DNA from: an uncultured Victivallales bacterium
Lineage (GTDB): Bacteria; Verrucomicrobiota; Lentisphaeria; Victivallales; UBA1829
Direction: 5' to 3'
NCBI GenBank assembly: GCA_934661375.1
Contig: CAKUJH010000048.1
Location: 1-19,187 of the forward strand
DNA: 19,187 nt
Positions within the stretch are counted from its first letter, which is position 1; every line of letters starts with the position of its first letter. A program made the translations under genes and the position numbers. Below are positions 7,719 through 15,798 of the stretch, in pieces. Under the pieces are notes generated by a model. It searched no databases. It saw only the letters and a list, made by a program, of their open reading frames with translations, and was not told the origin of the DNA.

Positions 7719-9734
7719 ATGAATACCGAACTTTTTCCGCACGATTCGTTTCATCCCGTTCTGCGCCTCTATATTCCTCACTGGAACGAGGAGCATATCC
7801 GGCAGGAAACCATACGTTACTGCCGGGAAACGGGAATCCGGGACATCCTTCTCTTTTCCGACGCCCAGTATCTGGTCTGGAACCAGCTCTCCGCAGAGGA
7901 AATCGAAAGGGAATACGGCGTATGGAGCCGCAGCATCAAGGCATTCCGCGAATCCGGCATCAGAACGGTCGGAATCAATTGCAGCCTGATGCAGATGCAG
8001 TCCAGGGCGGATCACCGGAAACATTCGGATTATGACTTCTGGCTGACCTCCGCCGACGGAAGCTGCCTGCACAATCTCCCCTGTCCCATGGACCCGAAAC
8101 TGGACGCCTACATTGATCTCTTCTTCGGGAAACTGGCGGCGTCCGGGGCGGACTATCTCTACATGGACGACGATCTGCGGTATATGAACAACACCGCCGG
8201 CAACTCGCTCGGCTGCTTCTGCCCCCTGCACCTGAAACGGTTCGGCGAACTGACCGGAAAAAGATGGGACGCAGACACCCTGAAAAAGGCGGTTCTGGAC
8301 GATCCGGAACTGCGGCGGACCTGGGTCCGCTTCAACGGGACAAGACTGGAAAAAATCGCCGCGCGCATCGGACGGACGGCAAAACGGGTCAATCCCGCCG
8401 TACGCGTGGGGCTGATGGTCCCGTGCGTCAGCGGAATTCCGCTTTCCGGCAATGATCTGGTGAAAACCGCGGAGAACATCGCCGCCGGAAGCCGCACGCT
8501 CCTGCGTCCCTGTATCGGACCGTATCAGGACTACAACCGCAAAATGGTGTTCGCGGGACTGTATCATCTGGAAATGACCCGGAAAATCTTCGGCGGCTCG
8601 GCGGACTATACGCCGGAAATAGAGACGTCGCCATCGACGGCTGTCTCAAAATCCGCCGCCGTGGCGCGGCTGTACATGATGCAGGGACTCCTGAACAGGA
8701 TGAACGCTCCGCTGTTCACCACGGTCGGCTACTGCGGCGATACGCCGTATCTGGAACCGCGTTATCCCCGGATGCTGAAGGAATCCGCGCCGTTCTTCCG
8801 AAGCGTCCTGCGCCACGCACCGGAACCGTCCAGCCGCCGCGGCATCGGGCTGTTCTCTAATCTGAATGCTCCGCTGCGATATGAGGCTCCGGTGAAAAAC
8901 ATCACCCAGCTCTATTTCCCCGCCTGCGTTCTCCACGATGTTCTGGACAGCGCAGGACTGCCGCACACCTACGAGAAAAGCCCGGTCTCCTTCCTCTGCG
9001 GAATCCATGCCGCGGCTTTATCGGAACAGGAAACGGAGGAACTCCTGAGCGGCGGCGTTTTTCTGGACGCGCTTGCGGCGGAAATCCTCATCGGGAAAGG
9101 TTTGGGAGCTCTGATCGGCGTAACTGCGGTCTCTGCACTGCCTTATGCAGCGGCGGAACAGTGTGTCATGCCGGAAGTATTCGGCTCGTATACGGGCAGT
9201 TACATGCAGAGCCGCGTCGCACAGCCGGGAACCATCAGAAGACTTGTCCCGGAACCGGGAGCAGAGGAGGTTACCTGCTTTACGGATCACGACCTGAAAC
9301 ATCTCTATCCGGCAGTGATCCGTTTCACCAACCGGATCGGCGGCAGGATTGCGGTTCTGCCGTACGCCATCCAGGAAACCGCAAGCAATGTGGAGGTCTA
9401 TCATCTGATCTGTCATCAGCGGCAGAAAATGTTTCATGCCCTGACAGACTGGATGAATCCGGCGCTGCTTCCCTGCCGTTTTCCAGACGGTTCGGAGATC
9501 GTGGTACAGTACTGGCGCGAGGAAAAACGCTCCATTCTGGTACTGACCAATATCGCTTACGATGTTTACGACTCCTATGAACTGAAAAGTTCCCTGCCTC
9601 TGGATCACGCGCAATGTATCGCGGACGATGGCTCCCTCCGTCTGTTGAAATGGTCTGACGGTATTCTCTATGAACGTCTTGAACCGTTTCATCCGCTGAT
9701 GATCCTGATCCCGGAAACGTCCGGCGGAGACTGA
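7719..9734 (+). CDS. Signal-less TIM-barrel protein, candidate glycoside hydrolase
   Basis: A 671-residue protein with no signal peptide, so probably cytoplasmic, unlike the three exported proteins before it. The first 300 or so residues resemble a TIM barrel of hypothetical glycosyl hydrolases: 'RLYIPHWNEEHIRQETIRYCRETGIRD', then 'GADYLYMDDDLRY' with three successive Asp at 150-152, followed by 'GCFCPLHLKRFGELTG' (Cys166, Cys168, His171), a cluster common in barrel proteins of this sort and possibly metal-binding. The middle (about 350-560) resembles the flavodoxin-like/beta-galactosidase trimerisation part of large hydrolases, and the end is a small beta domain. The start is 3 bases after the SGNH gene's stop, with no strong ribosome binding site, consistent with coupling. 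It could process imported oligosaccharides, but no catalytic residue is proven. It is the last gene before a terminator. Confidence 0.6.
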   Translation: MNTELFPHDSFHPVLRLYIPHWNEEHIRQETIRYCRETGIRDILLFSDAQYLVWNQLSAEEIEREYGVWSRSIKAFRESGIRTVGINCSLMQMQSRADHRKHSDYDFWLTSADGSCLHNLPCPMDPKLDAYIDLFFGKLAASGADYLYMDDDLRYMNNTAGNSLGCFCPLHLKRFGELTGKRWDADTLKKAVLDDPELRRTWVRFNGTRLEKIAARIGRTAKRVNPAVRVGLMVPCVSGIPLSGNDLVKTAENIAAGSRTLLRPCIGPYQDYNRKMVFAGLYHLEMTRKIFGGSADYTPEIETSPSTAVSKSAAVARLYMMQGLLNRMNAPLFTTVGYCGDTPYLEPRYPRMLKESAPFFRSVLRHAPEPSSRRGIGLFSNLNAPLRYEAPVKNITQLYFPACVLHDVLDSAGLPHTYEKSPVSFLCGIHAAALSEQETEELLSGGVFLDALAAEILIGKGLGALIGVTAVSALPYAAAEQCVMPEVFGSYTGSYMQSRVAQPGTIRRLVPEPGAEEVTCFTDHDLKHLYPAVIRFTNRIGGRIAVLPYAIQETASNVEVYHLICHQRQKMFHALTDWMNPALLPCRFPDGSEIVVQYWREEKRSILVLTNIAYDVYDSYELKSSLPLDHAQCIADDGSLRLLKWSDGILYERLEPFHPLMILIPETSGGD

Positions 9735-9762
9735 TTCTCTGTCATTGGGACATATGCCTCAT

Positions 9763-9804
9763 GCGGTCAGATAATGATGATTTCTTCATGGTCTGACCGC
9801 TTTT
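9763..9804 (+). terminator. Rho-independent terminator of the glycan operon
   Basis: A perfect 9-bp stem (GCGGTCAGA at 9763-9771 pairing with TCTGACCGC at 9792-9800) encloses a 20-base loop that can itself pair weakly, and is followed directly by TTTT. It lies 28 bases after the last gene of the forward operon. On the opposite strand no T-run follows, so it acts in one direction. Confidence 0.85.
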
Positions 9805-9876
9805 ACATTTTTCTGAATTCAGGTCCGCAGGCAGCGCATTTTCGGTGATTTTCCGGAATGATGATCCGGAATAAAG

Positions 9877-9904
9877 TTGAAATGCGGCGGAAATATGCTA
9901 TTGT
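9877..9904 (+). promoter_or_regulatory. Possible promoter of the LacI-type regulator
   Basis: TTGAAA at 9877-9882 is followed 16 bases later by TATTGT at 9899-9904, four of six consensus bases. If used, transcription would begin about 5-10 bases before the ATG at 9915, giving a very short or absent leader and excluding the upstream in-frame ATG at 9858 as start. Confidence 0.35.
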
Positions 9905-9914
9905 AATGTTCATC

Positions 9915-10841
9915 ATGAAGACAAACGGACTTAGACAGATTGCAAAAAAGGCAGGGTGTTCCTGCGCGACGGTGTCCCGCGTTCTGAACAACCGGCAGGG
10001 AATTTCCGATGCTGTCCGGAAAAAGAGTCTTGCGCTGGCAGGAGAAATGAAATATACCGGAACTCCGGGAAAAAGAAACGTAACTCTGTTCGCCAATCTG
10101 GATGTCGACGGCTTTGATGTTTACACCATGCACTTGCTCCATGAGGTCATGATCGAACTGCACAGGGCGGAATTCCGGGTGGAGGTGCTGTTCGATTCCG
10201 ATGTGGAAATGAGCGGGGAACGCTATATCTGCGGAGCTGTTTCGCTGCTGCCGTACGACCGGATCGCATCTGTCTGGGGAAAGAAGCGCAATCAGCCGCT
10301 GGTCTGCATTAACGATTACAGCGATTTCCCCGGCGGTGTGCCGTCTGTCTGCTCCGATGACCGAAAGGCAATCCGCGACGCCGTGGATTTCTTATACGGC
10401 AAGGGACATCGCTTCATTTCGCTCCTGGTTACCGATATGGACACGCTGAACAATCTCGTGCGGGTCGGTGCTTTTGAGGAATATACGGCAGAGTACAGGG
10501 AACAGCTTCGCAGTTCGGTAATCCGGACGGCAAGCCGGTTTTTGAATGTTGTCCCATTGGAGCAGTATGTGGAGAGGCTGCCGGCGGACTGCTCCGCCGT
10601 CATTGCGCCTGTGGAGGCTTTCGGGATTCGGCTTTACAGAATTCTGAAAACATTGCGTCCGGAAATCGAATTGATTCCGTGGTGTTATCCTCTGCATGAT
10701 GATTCTGCGGCTGCGGACATTCCATCCATACAGCAGGATTACCGGACCCTGGCAGAAACCGCCGTGAAAATGCTTCTGGACCAGCTTCATGGAACGCCCG
10801 TTTCCAACAGCTTCGTTCCCTGCATCTTCAATCATTCCTGA
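9915..10841 (+). CDS. LacI-type transcriptional regulator
   Basis: The protein has the LacI-family helix-turn-helix at residues about 3-28 (GLRQIAKKAGCSCATVSRVLNN), a hinge-like segment to about 48, and a periplasmic-binding-protein-like sensor with the family's typical 'SDDRKAIRDAVDFLYGKGHRFI' block. The open frame extends to 9858, but ATG 9915 puts the HTH at the very N-terminus, as in the family, and gives 308 residues, slightly short for LacI proteins (about 330-350). No ribosome binding site is visible before either start, which fits a leaderless message. It lies between two glycan operons and runs tail-to-tail with the minus-strand hydrolase, so it could control that operon from a distance or the forward operon. 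Its effector is unknown. Confidence 0.82.
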   Translation: MKTNGLRQIAKKAGCSCATVSRVLNNRQGISDAVRKKSLALAGEMKYTGTPGKRNVTLFANLDVDGFDVYTMHLLHEVMIELHRAEFRVEVLFDSDVEMSGERYICGAVSLLPYDRIASVWGKKRNQPLVCINDYSDFPGGVPSVCSDDRKAIRDAVDFLYGKGHRFISLLVTDMDTLNNLVRVGAFEEYTAEYREQLRSSVIRTASRFLNVVPLEQYVERLPADCSAVIAPVEAFGIRLYRILKTLRPEIELIPWCYPLHDDSAAADIPSIQQDYRTLAETAVKMLLDQLHGTPVSNSFVPCIFNHS

Positions 10842-10879
10842 AGCCGGTGAAAAGAAAACAGACGCTTCTCCGGTTATTT
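10842..10879 (+). terminator. Weak terminator-like hairpin after the LacI gene
   Basis: AGCCGGTGAA (10842-10851) pairs with TTCTCCGGTT (10866-10875) with one mismatch and one G-U pair around a 14-base loop, followed by ATTTT. It begins directly after the LacI stop and overlaps the end of the convergent hydrolase gene. The stem is imperfect and the T-run short. Confidence 0.35.
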
Positions 10880-13800
10880 TGCGGAAATCCCGACCAGGAG
10901 AAAATTATTGCCTTTGACCCGCAGGGAATCCAGGCTGGAGATTTTCCTGTTTTCCCACAGATCATGGAGCTTCACTCCGTCCGGCGCGATCCCAAGTTTT
11001 TTCCAGTCGGTTTTCAATGCCGCCGGCTGTTCTTTTCTCCCGGTATTGCCGATGACCAGCAGCCGTGAATATGGCGACGGTTTTTCCCATTCGTACCAGG
11101 AAACGCGGACTTTGTCCGAGTCCGAGCTGACCGCATCGGAAAACCAGTACCCGTGAAATTTTGCATCCGCAAGATTGACGTCGTGCTTGATGATCCACCA
11201 GCGTTCCACGGTTTTATGGTTGATATAGCAGTTGCTGATGTTCATGTCATGGAGCAGCGCCGGAGTCAGCATCGACAAGGCATACCGCGGAGCATAATAA
11301 TTGTCCTTGAGGTTCAAACGCCACATGGTGAGCTGATAGACTGGCAGGAACACGACCCCGGAACCGTGAACCGGCGTATAGTATGCGCTCTGGTATTCTC
11401 CTGCCGGAATGTTTTCACAGTAGAAATGTTCCGGATTCCGCGTAATGGCGTCTGCATATTGCTCACCCGGCAGCCAGTAGTCGCCGATTCCGTGCGTGAA
11501 CGGCGAAAAACGGTTGTGCGCGTGAAGAAAGAGAACTTTGTCTTTCCCGTGTTTTTCCAGTACCCGTTTGAGACGGATGAAGTAATCGCGGTGTGTCAGC
11601 AAATTGGAGGAACCGTAAACATTCCCGAAGGCATCGGTTCCGCCGCATCCATGCAGAGTGTTCCAGCAGAGACGCCCTTCGCAGATATCGTAATACAGTC
11701 CCGGAAGTTTGTGAAAATCTGTCAGCAGCTTGTCGGCGCGCCAGACAAAAAGATCCCCGGCTCCGGTATGGGCGCAGCAGGCTTCCGGTTCATAATACTG
11801 CCCGGTCTTGAATTCGATTCCGCCGCCGGAAGGAAACCCCGGTTTCTGACGCCATTCGGGAAAGAAATAGTCGTAGCTCTCCTCAATGGACGCTGTATGC
11901 GCCGGCTGGGAATAAGGCATATAGCGTGAGCCTTTCGCTTCGATCATGTCGATATGTTTCCGGTATCTTTCCGGATTCAGCGGCAGCAGCCCCGTCCATG
12001 GTTCCGTAGCGCAGTCCATCATTTTTTTATTGATGCCGTAATACTGCACTTTGAGTGTTTCATATTTCAGAAAATCCCAAATCTGCCCCGGATTGAAATC
12101 CCGCCGGCGGACCGGCTCCGGACGTCCCGGCGTCGCCATGAATGCCATGGAGTACAACGCTTCTTTTTTCAGCACGGCTTTCCGGGTGATGAAATCCGCC
12201 GTGACGGTAACAGTGTCGCCTTTCCGGGAAATCGAAAACTGCTTATGCCCCGCCGGATTGCTCCAGTTCGCACAGGATTCCGGCCACCAGAGAAAACCTT
12301 TTTCCAGACCGACACTCCAGATGAAAAAGTCCTGTCCGTGTGCGTAAGGAAAACGGTAACATGCGCCATCCATGTTCCGCCACGGAGAATAGAGAGGTTC
12401 CAGCATGGCGCGGGCGAATTTTGCCGGAACCGACCATTTCAGTTTCAGATCCCGGATTTCCGCCGCGCCGTTTACCGGATTCATGGCAATCTTCACCTTG
12501 ACCAGACCATCGAAACAGAGTTCCGAACTCCATTGGAAAGAAAGTCCAGGCGCACTTCCGGTTCCCTCAAAACGGAAAAAATCATCATATTTTTCCGTGA
12601 TGCGGAAATTTTTCCACACGACAGGCTTTCCCTCGAAAAGCAGTTCCGGTGCGTTCTGAAGCATATCTTCGCCGGCAGCAATGATCCGGACGGGAAACGG
12701 TCCATCCTGAAAAAACAGCGTACGGTTCCAGACTTGAAACTCTTTTGGTCCGGATTGTTTTACCGGAGCCCACGGTGCCGGCACGGCATGTTCCGTTCCG
12801 GCTTTCAGCTTGTAAGGCGTCATGTCCGGCACACGGAAACGTTTCCGTGCCTCCAGCTTTATCTCTTTTCCGTTGGTAACTTCCGCAACAACCCGGTACT
12901 CTCCGCGGGGAAGTTCCGGCGGCAAGGACAGATCAGCCGTGCTTTTCAGCTCTTTCAGCGGGAGCCGGTTTTCTGCAATCACGCCGCCCTGCCGATCCAT
13001 CAGACGGACAACCCCTGTGAGAGTTCCGTCTTTCCATGCTTTTCTGATGTTTCCGCCCGCACCGGAAAGATCGGCGGAAACCTCTATTTTCTTTTTCGAC
13101 GCATAGCAGGTGTAAGTGAGAATCAGCGGCTGATCCACGATAACCCGCGAAGCGTAGTAAAAATCTTTTGCGGAAGCGGCAAAGTCGTAAACGCCGGCAT
13201 TCAGATTGATTTTCCATGTTTTTATGTTTTCCGGGCGCCGAATTCTGCTTCCGTCCGCCCCAGTCAGCACCGCCTGAATTTCCGGATCAGACTGTATTTC
13301 CAGCATACCGTCGGGAAAGGAAATTCCCTCGAAACGCACTGCTTCTGCACCCTGCCGAAGTTTCAGCGTACCAAATCTTTTTTCATCGAAAAAAGTTTTG
13401 CAGTTCAATCCCCACGCTGCGTGCGAAGCCTTTTCGCCGTAACGGGTTGTGCCGAAATTGACGGCGAGTTCCGAGGTCAGCGCACCGATGTTTTTCCTGG
13501 GTACGGTTAACTCAAGAATCCATTTTCCGGGCTTTTTTTTTACGGCATGGACCACACCGGAATTCCACGCGGCATTAAGCCGGGACTGATCAAATACCCC
13601 GTCATTCCGGTCAACCACCGCGTCGTACACTGCACCGCGGGAATTGAAAATGAACTGATAGCGTTTTTTATCTGCGGTCAGCACATGGATTTCGAAAGAA
13701 TCATCGCGCCAGGTGTCGACCAGGTCATTTCCGGAAACATTGGCATGTTCTCCGCCGACGATTTCCGCGCCGATCATCAGGTTTTCCGCATCCTGCTTGA

Positions 13801-14722
13801 TCAGAACTTTCGCCGCTGCCCCGGAGCCGGTTCCGCCGACCGGATTGATGACCGGTATGCAGGAGGCGTCCTCCCATTCCCCGGCGGCGAGGGTTCCGTC
13901 AACAGTGATTTTTTTCCCCGTCGGGACAGGAAGCTCCGGATTTCTGGTTTTTGCATTCGCCGGCGGGATGAACTTTTCATAATTGAGCCGGATTTCCGCC
14001 GGAGAAAGCACCCGGTCATAGATTTCCAGTTCATCGAATGCCGTGACATCGTCCGGGTCATGGGCAAACCCCTTATCACCCATCCCCAGCCGCATGGAAC
14101 CATGATCCTGTGTTTCGGGAAAAGCAACGGGGTTCTTGAATTTCAGTGGGTTGCGGGTATACGGCATCTGTTTCGCCAGAGCACCGTCAAGATAAAGAGC
14201 CATCATGGAGCTGTCCCAGACTGCATCAATTTTGTGCCAGCGTCCCGGCGTCCAGTCGGCATTTTTCAGCGGCACATTGATATAGCCGATTTCCTGATTG
14301 TTCAGAATGATGATGAAACGCAGCAGCGAATCCTGAATGAATTTGTAGACCAGAAAACGGCATCCGCCGGGAAACACGGAATCGAAGAAAATCTGAAATT
14401 TTTTCTTGTCCGGCGACCAGTTTTTCGGAGCAATCCATAAAGAAATGGTTCCCTGCTTCGGATTATGATTCTTGTAGTTGCTGTAAATGACCGACTCCCG
14501 GTTGCTCAGAGTCAGCGCATTCCCTTTTCCTGCAACCCCTTCATGCATACGGAGTTGAAGCGTGTCGGGAACAAAATTTCTGGAACCGTCCCACCCCGCG
14601 GCTTTTTCCGCCCGGACGGAAATGTTGTCGAAGCCGGCTTTGAAGAGCAAAGATGCATCATCTGCGGCACTGCCGGAAATTCCGGCAATCAGACCAAGAG
14701 CCAATAAAATCATTCTGTACAT
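10874..14722 (-). CDS. Secreted LamG–CBM9-like–DUF6067/GH123-like fusion protein
   Basis: A 1282-residue exported protein predicted to bind and cleave a glycan. After a signal peptide (MILLALGLIAGISGSAA region, about 1-20) comes a LamG/concanavalin-like domain at about 25-250 (GTISLWIAPKNW; RWHKIDAVWD; FDELEIYDRVLSPAEI), then a CBM9-like domain at about 270-450 (ITVDGTLAAGEWEDA; WRDDSFEIHVL). The C-terminal two-thirds match the hydrolase candidate at 2896-6201 in order: 'EKGFLWWPESCANWSN' near residue 810, then a barrel with 'GLYYDICEGRLCWN' and 'YCENIPAGEYQSAYYTP'. It therefore equals the two separate forward-strand proteins joined. ATG 14722 is chosen because GAAAGG lies 7 bases upstream; the gene starts 14 bases after the pseudopilin stop, so the two form one operon. 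Catalytic residues and substrate are not established. Confidence 0.82.
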   Translation of the reverse strand: MYRMILLALGLIAGISGSAADDASLLFKAGFDNISVRAEKAAGWDGSRNFVPDTLQLRMHEGVAGKGNALTLSNRESVIYSNYKNHNPKQGTISLWIAPKNWSPDKKKFQIFFDSVFPGGCRFLVYKFIQDSLLRFIIILNNQEIGYINVPLKNADWTPGRWHKIDAVWDSSMMALYLDGALAKQMPYTRNPLKFKNPVAFPETQDHGSMRLGMGDKGFAHDPDDVTAFDELEIYDRVLSPAEIRLNYEKFIPPANAKTRNPELPVPTGKKITVDGTLAAGEWEDASCIPVINPVGGTGSGAAAKVLIKQDAENLMIGAEIVGGEHANVSGNDLVDTWRDDSFEIHVLTADKKRYQFIFNSRGAVYDAVVDRNDGVFDQSRLNAAWNSGVVHAVKKKPGKWILELTVPRKNIGALTSELAVNFGTTRYGEKASHAAWGLNCKTFFDEKRFGTLKLRQGAEAVRFEGISFPDGMLEIQSDPEIQAVLTGADGSRIRRPENIKTWKINLNAGVYDFAASAKDFYYASRVIVDQPLILTYTCYASKKKIEVSADLSGAGGNIRKAWKDGTLTGVVRLMDRQGGVIAENRLPLKELKSTADLSLPPELPRGEYRVVAEVTNGKEIKLEARKRFRVPDMTPYKLKAGTEHAVPAPWAPVKQSGPKEFQVWNRTLFFQDGPFPVRIIAAGEDMLQNAPELLFEGKPVVWKNFRITEKYDDFFRFEGTGSAPGLSFQWSSELCFDGLVKVKIAMNPVNGAAEIRDLKLKWSVPAKFARAMLEPLYSPWRNMDGACYRFPYAHGQDFFIWSVGLEKGFLWWPESCANWSNPAGHKQFSISRKGDTVTVTADFITRKAVLKKEALYSMAFMATPGRPEPVRRRDFNPGQIWDFLKYETLKVQYYGINKKMMDCATEPWTGLLPLNPERYRKHIDMIEAKGSRYMPYSQPAHTASIEESYDYFFPEWRQKPGFPSGGGIEFKTGQYYEPEACCAHTGAGDLFVWRADKLLTDFHKLPGLYYDICEGRLCWNTLHGCGGTDAFGNVYGSSNLLTHRDYFIRLKRVLEKHGKDKVLFLHAHNRFSPFTHGIGDYWLPGEQYADAITRNPEHFYCENIPAGEYQSAYYTPVHGSGVVFLPVYQLTMWRLNLKDNYYAPRYALSMLTPALLHDMNISNCYINHKTVERWWIIKHDVNLADAKFHGYWFSDAVSSDSDKVRVSWYEWEKPSPYSRLLVIGNTGRKEQPAALKTDWKKLGIAPDGVKLHDLWENRKISSLDSLRVKGNNFLLVGISAK

Positions 14723-14736
14723 ATTTCAGCCTTTCA

Positions 14737-15561
14737 TTAATTGAGGGGTTTCAGATTAGTATTGCTGTCCAGGATGTTGGGCGCATATTTGAGAGCCGCA
14801 ACATGACTGTCGGCATAAATGATGTTGGTGATGCCAAGTAAAGGAGCGGACGGTCTTGGCGAACTGTGCGGCGCGGCAATTTCTTTCCAGCGCGGAGAAC
14901 CGGCAGTATCGCCGGCAATGTTATTGAAATTCGCCGTGCCGATATAACTGCGGTAATCAGGACTGTAAATCATGGAATCAAAAGCGACAGTTTTGGTTCC
15001 CGGATTCTTTTCCTGTCCGCTCTTGACCACGATTTTATATTCCCACCAGCTGCGGCTTCCGCCGAAATAACCGTTGTATGCATAAGTAACGGAATTCCAT
15101 GCGCCGTGTATTTCCGGTTTGCTGTACGCCGTATCCTTGATGTATCCGGCAGAATTGACACAACGGTTCAAAATAGTCGGACAGTAAAATACTTTGGCAT
15201 TATTTATATATCTTGCATTATAAAATTTCCATCCGTAGGTATGAAGTCCCAGATTCGAACTGTATACGGTATAATATGAATCGTTGGCGACCGGATAAAA
15301 ACCGTTGTTGTCGGCTTGATATTGAGCGAAACAGAGAGAAATCTGTTTCAGATTGGCAATGCACGCAGTGGCGCGGGCTTTTTCTCTGGCATTGTTCAGA
15401 GCCGGCAGCATCATGGAAGCGAGAATGGCGATCATTGCAATCACGATGAGGAGTTCGATTAATGTAAAAAATCTGTATTTGTCCTTGCGGATCAGGAATA
15501 TCGAGCGAAAAACCGGAAAACATTCGAATAAGTGAGCAATTGAATGCGGAGTACTTTTCAT
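14737..15561 (-). CDS. Pseudopilin-like protein, second copy
   Basis: A 274-residue pseudopilin-like protein. A leader of about 32 residues, long for the class, precedes FTLIELLIVIAMIAILASMM with Glu at +5; the -1 residue is Phe (YRF-F) rather than Gly. The helix leads into the usual 'LPALNNAREKARATACIANLKQI' segment. The C-terminal processing-associated motif is degenerate: it ends IIYADSHVAAL, with DSH in place of DGH and no His at the expected spacing. AGAGGT lies 5 bases before the ATG. The gene heads a two-gene minus-strand operon with the fused hydrolase downstream, mirroring the pseudopilin-hydrolase order on the forward strand. Membrane-anchored after processing is the likely location; the role is inferred only from this repeated pairing. 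Confidence 0.85.
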   Translation of the reverse strand: MKSTPHSIAHLFECFPVFRSIFLIRKDKYRFFTLIELLIVIAMIAILASMMLPALNNAREKARATACIANLKQISLCFAQYQADNNGFYPVANDSYYTVYSSNLGLHTYGWKFYNARYINNAKVFYCPTILNRCVNSAGYIKDTAYSKPEIHGAWNSVTYAYNGYFGGSRSWWEYKIVVKSGQEKNPGTKTVAFDSMIYSPDYRSYIGTANFNNIAGDTAGSPRWKEIAAPHSSPRPSAPLLGITNIIYADSHVAALKYAPNILDSNTNLKPLN

Positions 15562-15611
15562 TGTTTACCTCTTTTCTTTAATATTATTGCAGTTTTTGTT
15601 TCTGAAATAAT

Positions 15612-15639
15612 ATTATAGTCAGATTTGAAATAAAAACAA
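15612..15639 (-). promoter_or_regulatory. Promoter of the pseudopilin–fusion hydrolase operon
   Basis: Read on the minus strand, TTGTTT (15634-15639) is followed by a 16-base spacer and a perfect TATAAT (15612-15617). The leader to the start codon at 15561 is about 45 bases and contains the ribosome binding site AGAGGT. This is the best -10 box in the window. Confidence 0.6.
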
Positions 15640-15759
15640 GAGGTATTTCCCGGCAATTCATGCAAAAATCACGCAAAAAACTATATTAGGTTATTATACT
15701 GCTATATTATATTCCCATAGTTCAGTAAAATTTGCCGGACAGCGGACAAAAAACTATGA

Positions 15760-15798
15760 ATTGTCAAGGTAAACGCACGATTGTCAAGGTAAACGCAC
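15760..15798. repeat. Tandem 20-base repeat (two units)
   Basis: The unit ATTGTCAAGGTAAACGCAC occurs at 15760-15778 and 15780-15798, a period of 20 bases, with 19 identical positions. A related third copy lies inverted at 15820-15834. On the minus strand each unit contains TTGACA, but no -10 box lies at proper distance, so it is not read as a promoter. Confidence 0.85.

Noticed and set aside
6183..8567. Open frame of 794 codons on the minus strand, crossing two forward genes
   Set aside because: It is antisense to the SGNH and barrel genes, spans their boundary, has no ribosome binding site or recognisable domain, and is explained by codon bias of the real genes.
11954..13510. Open frame of 518 codons on the plus strand inside the fusion hydrolase gene
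   Set aside because: It is a shadow of the minus-strand LamG-CBM9-hydrolase gene, rich in Phe, Arg and Pro, with no domain or start signal.
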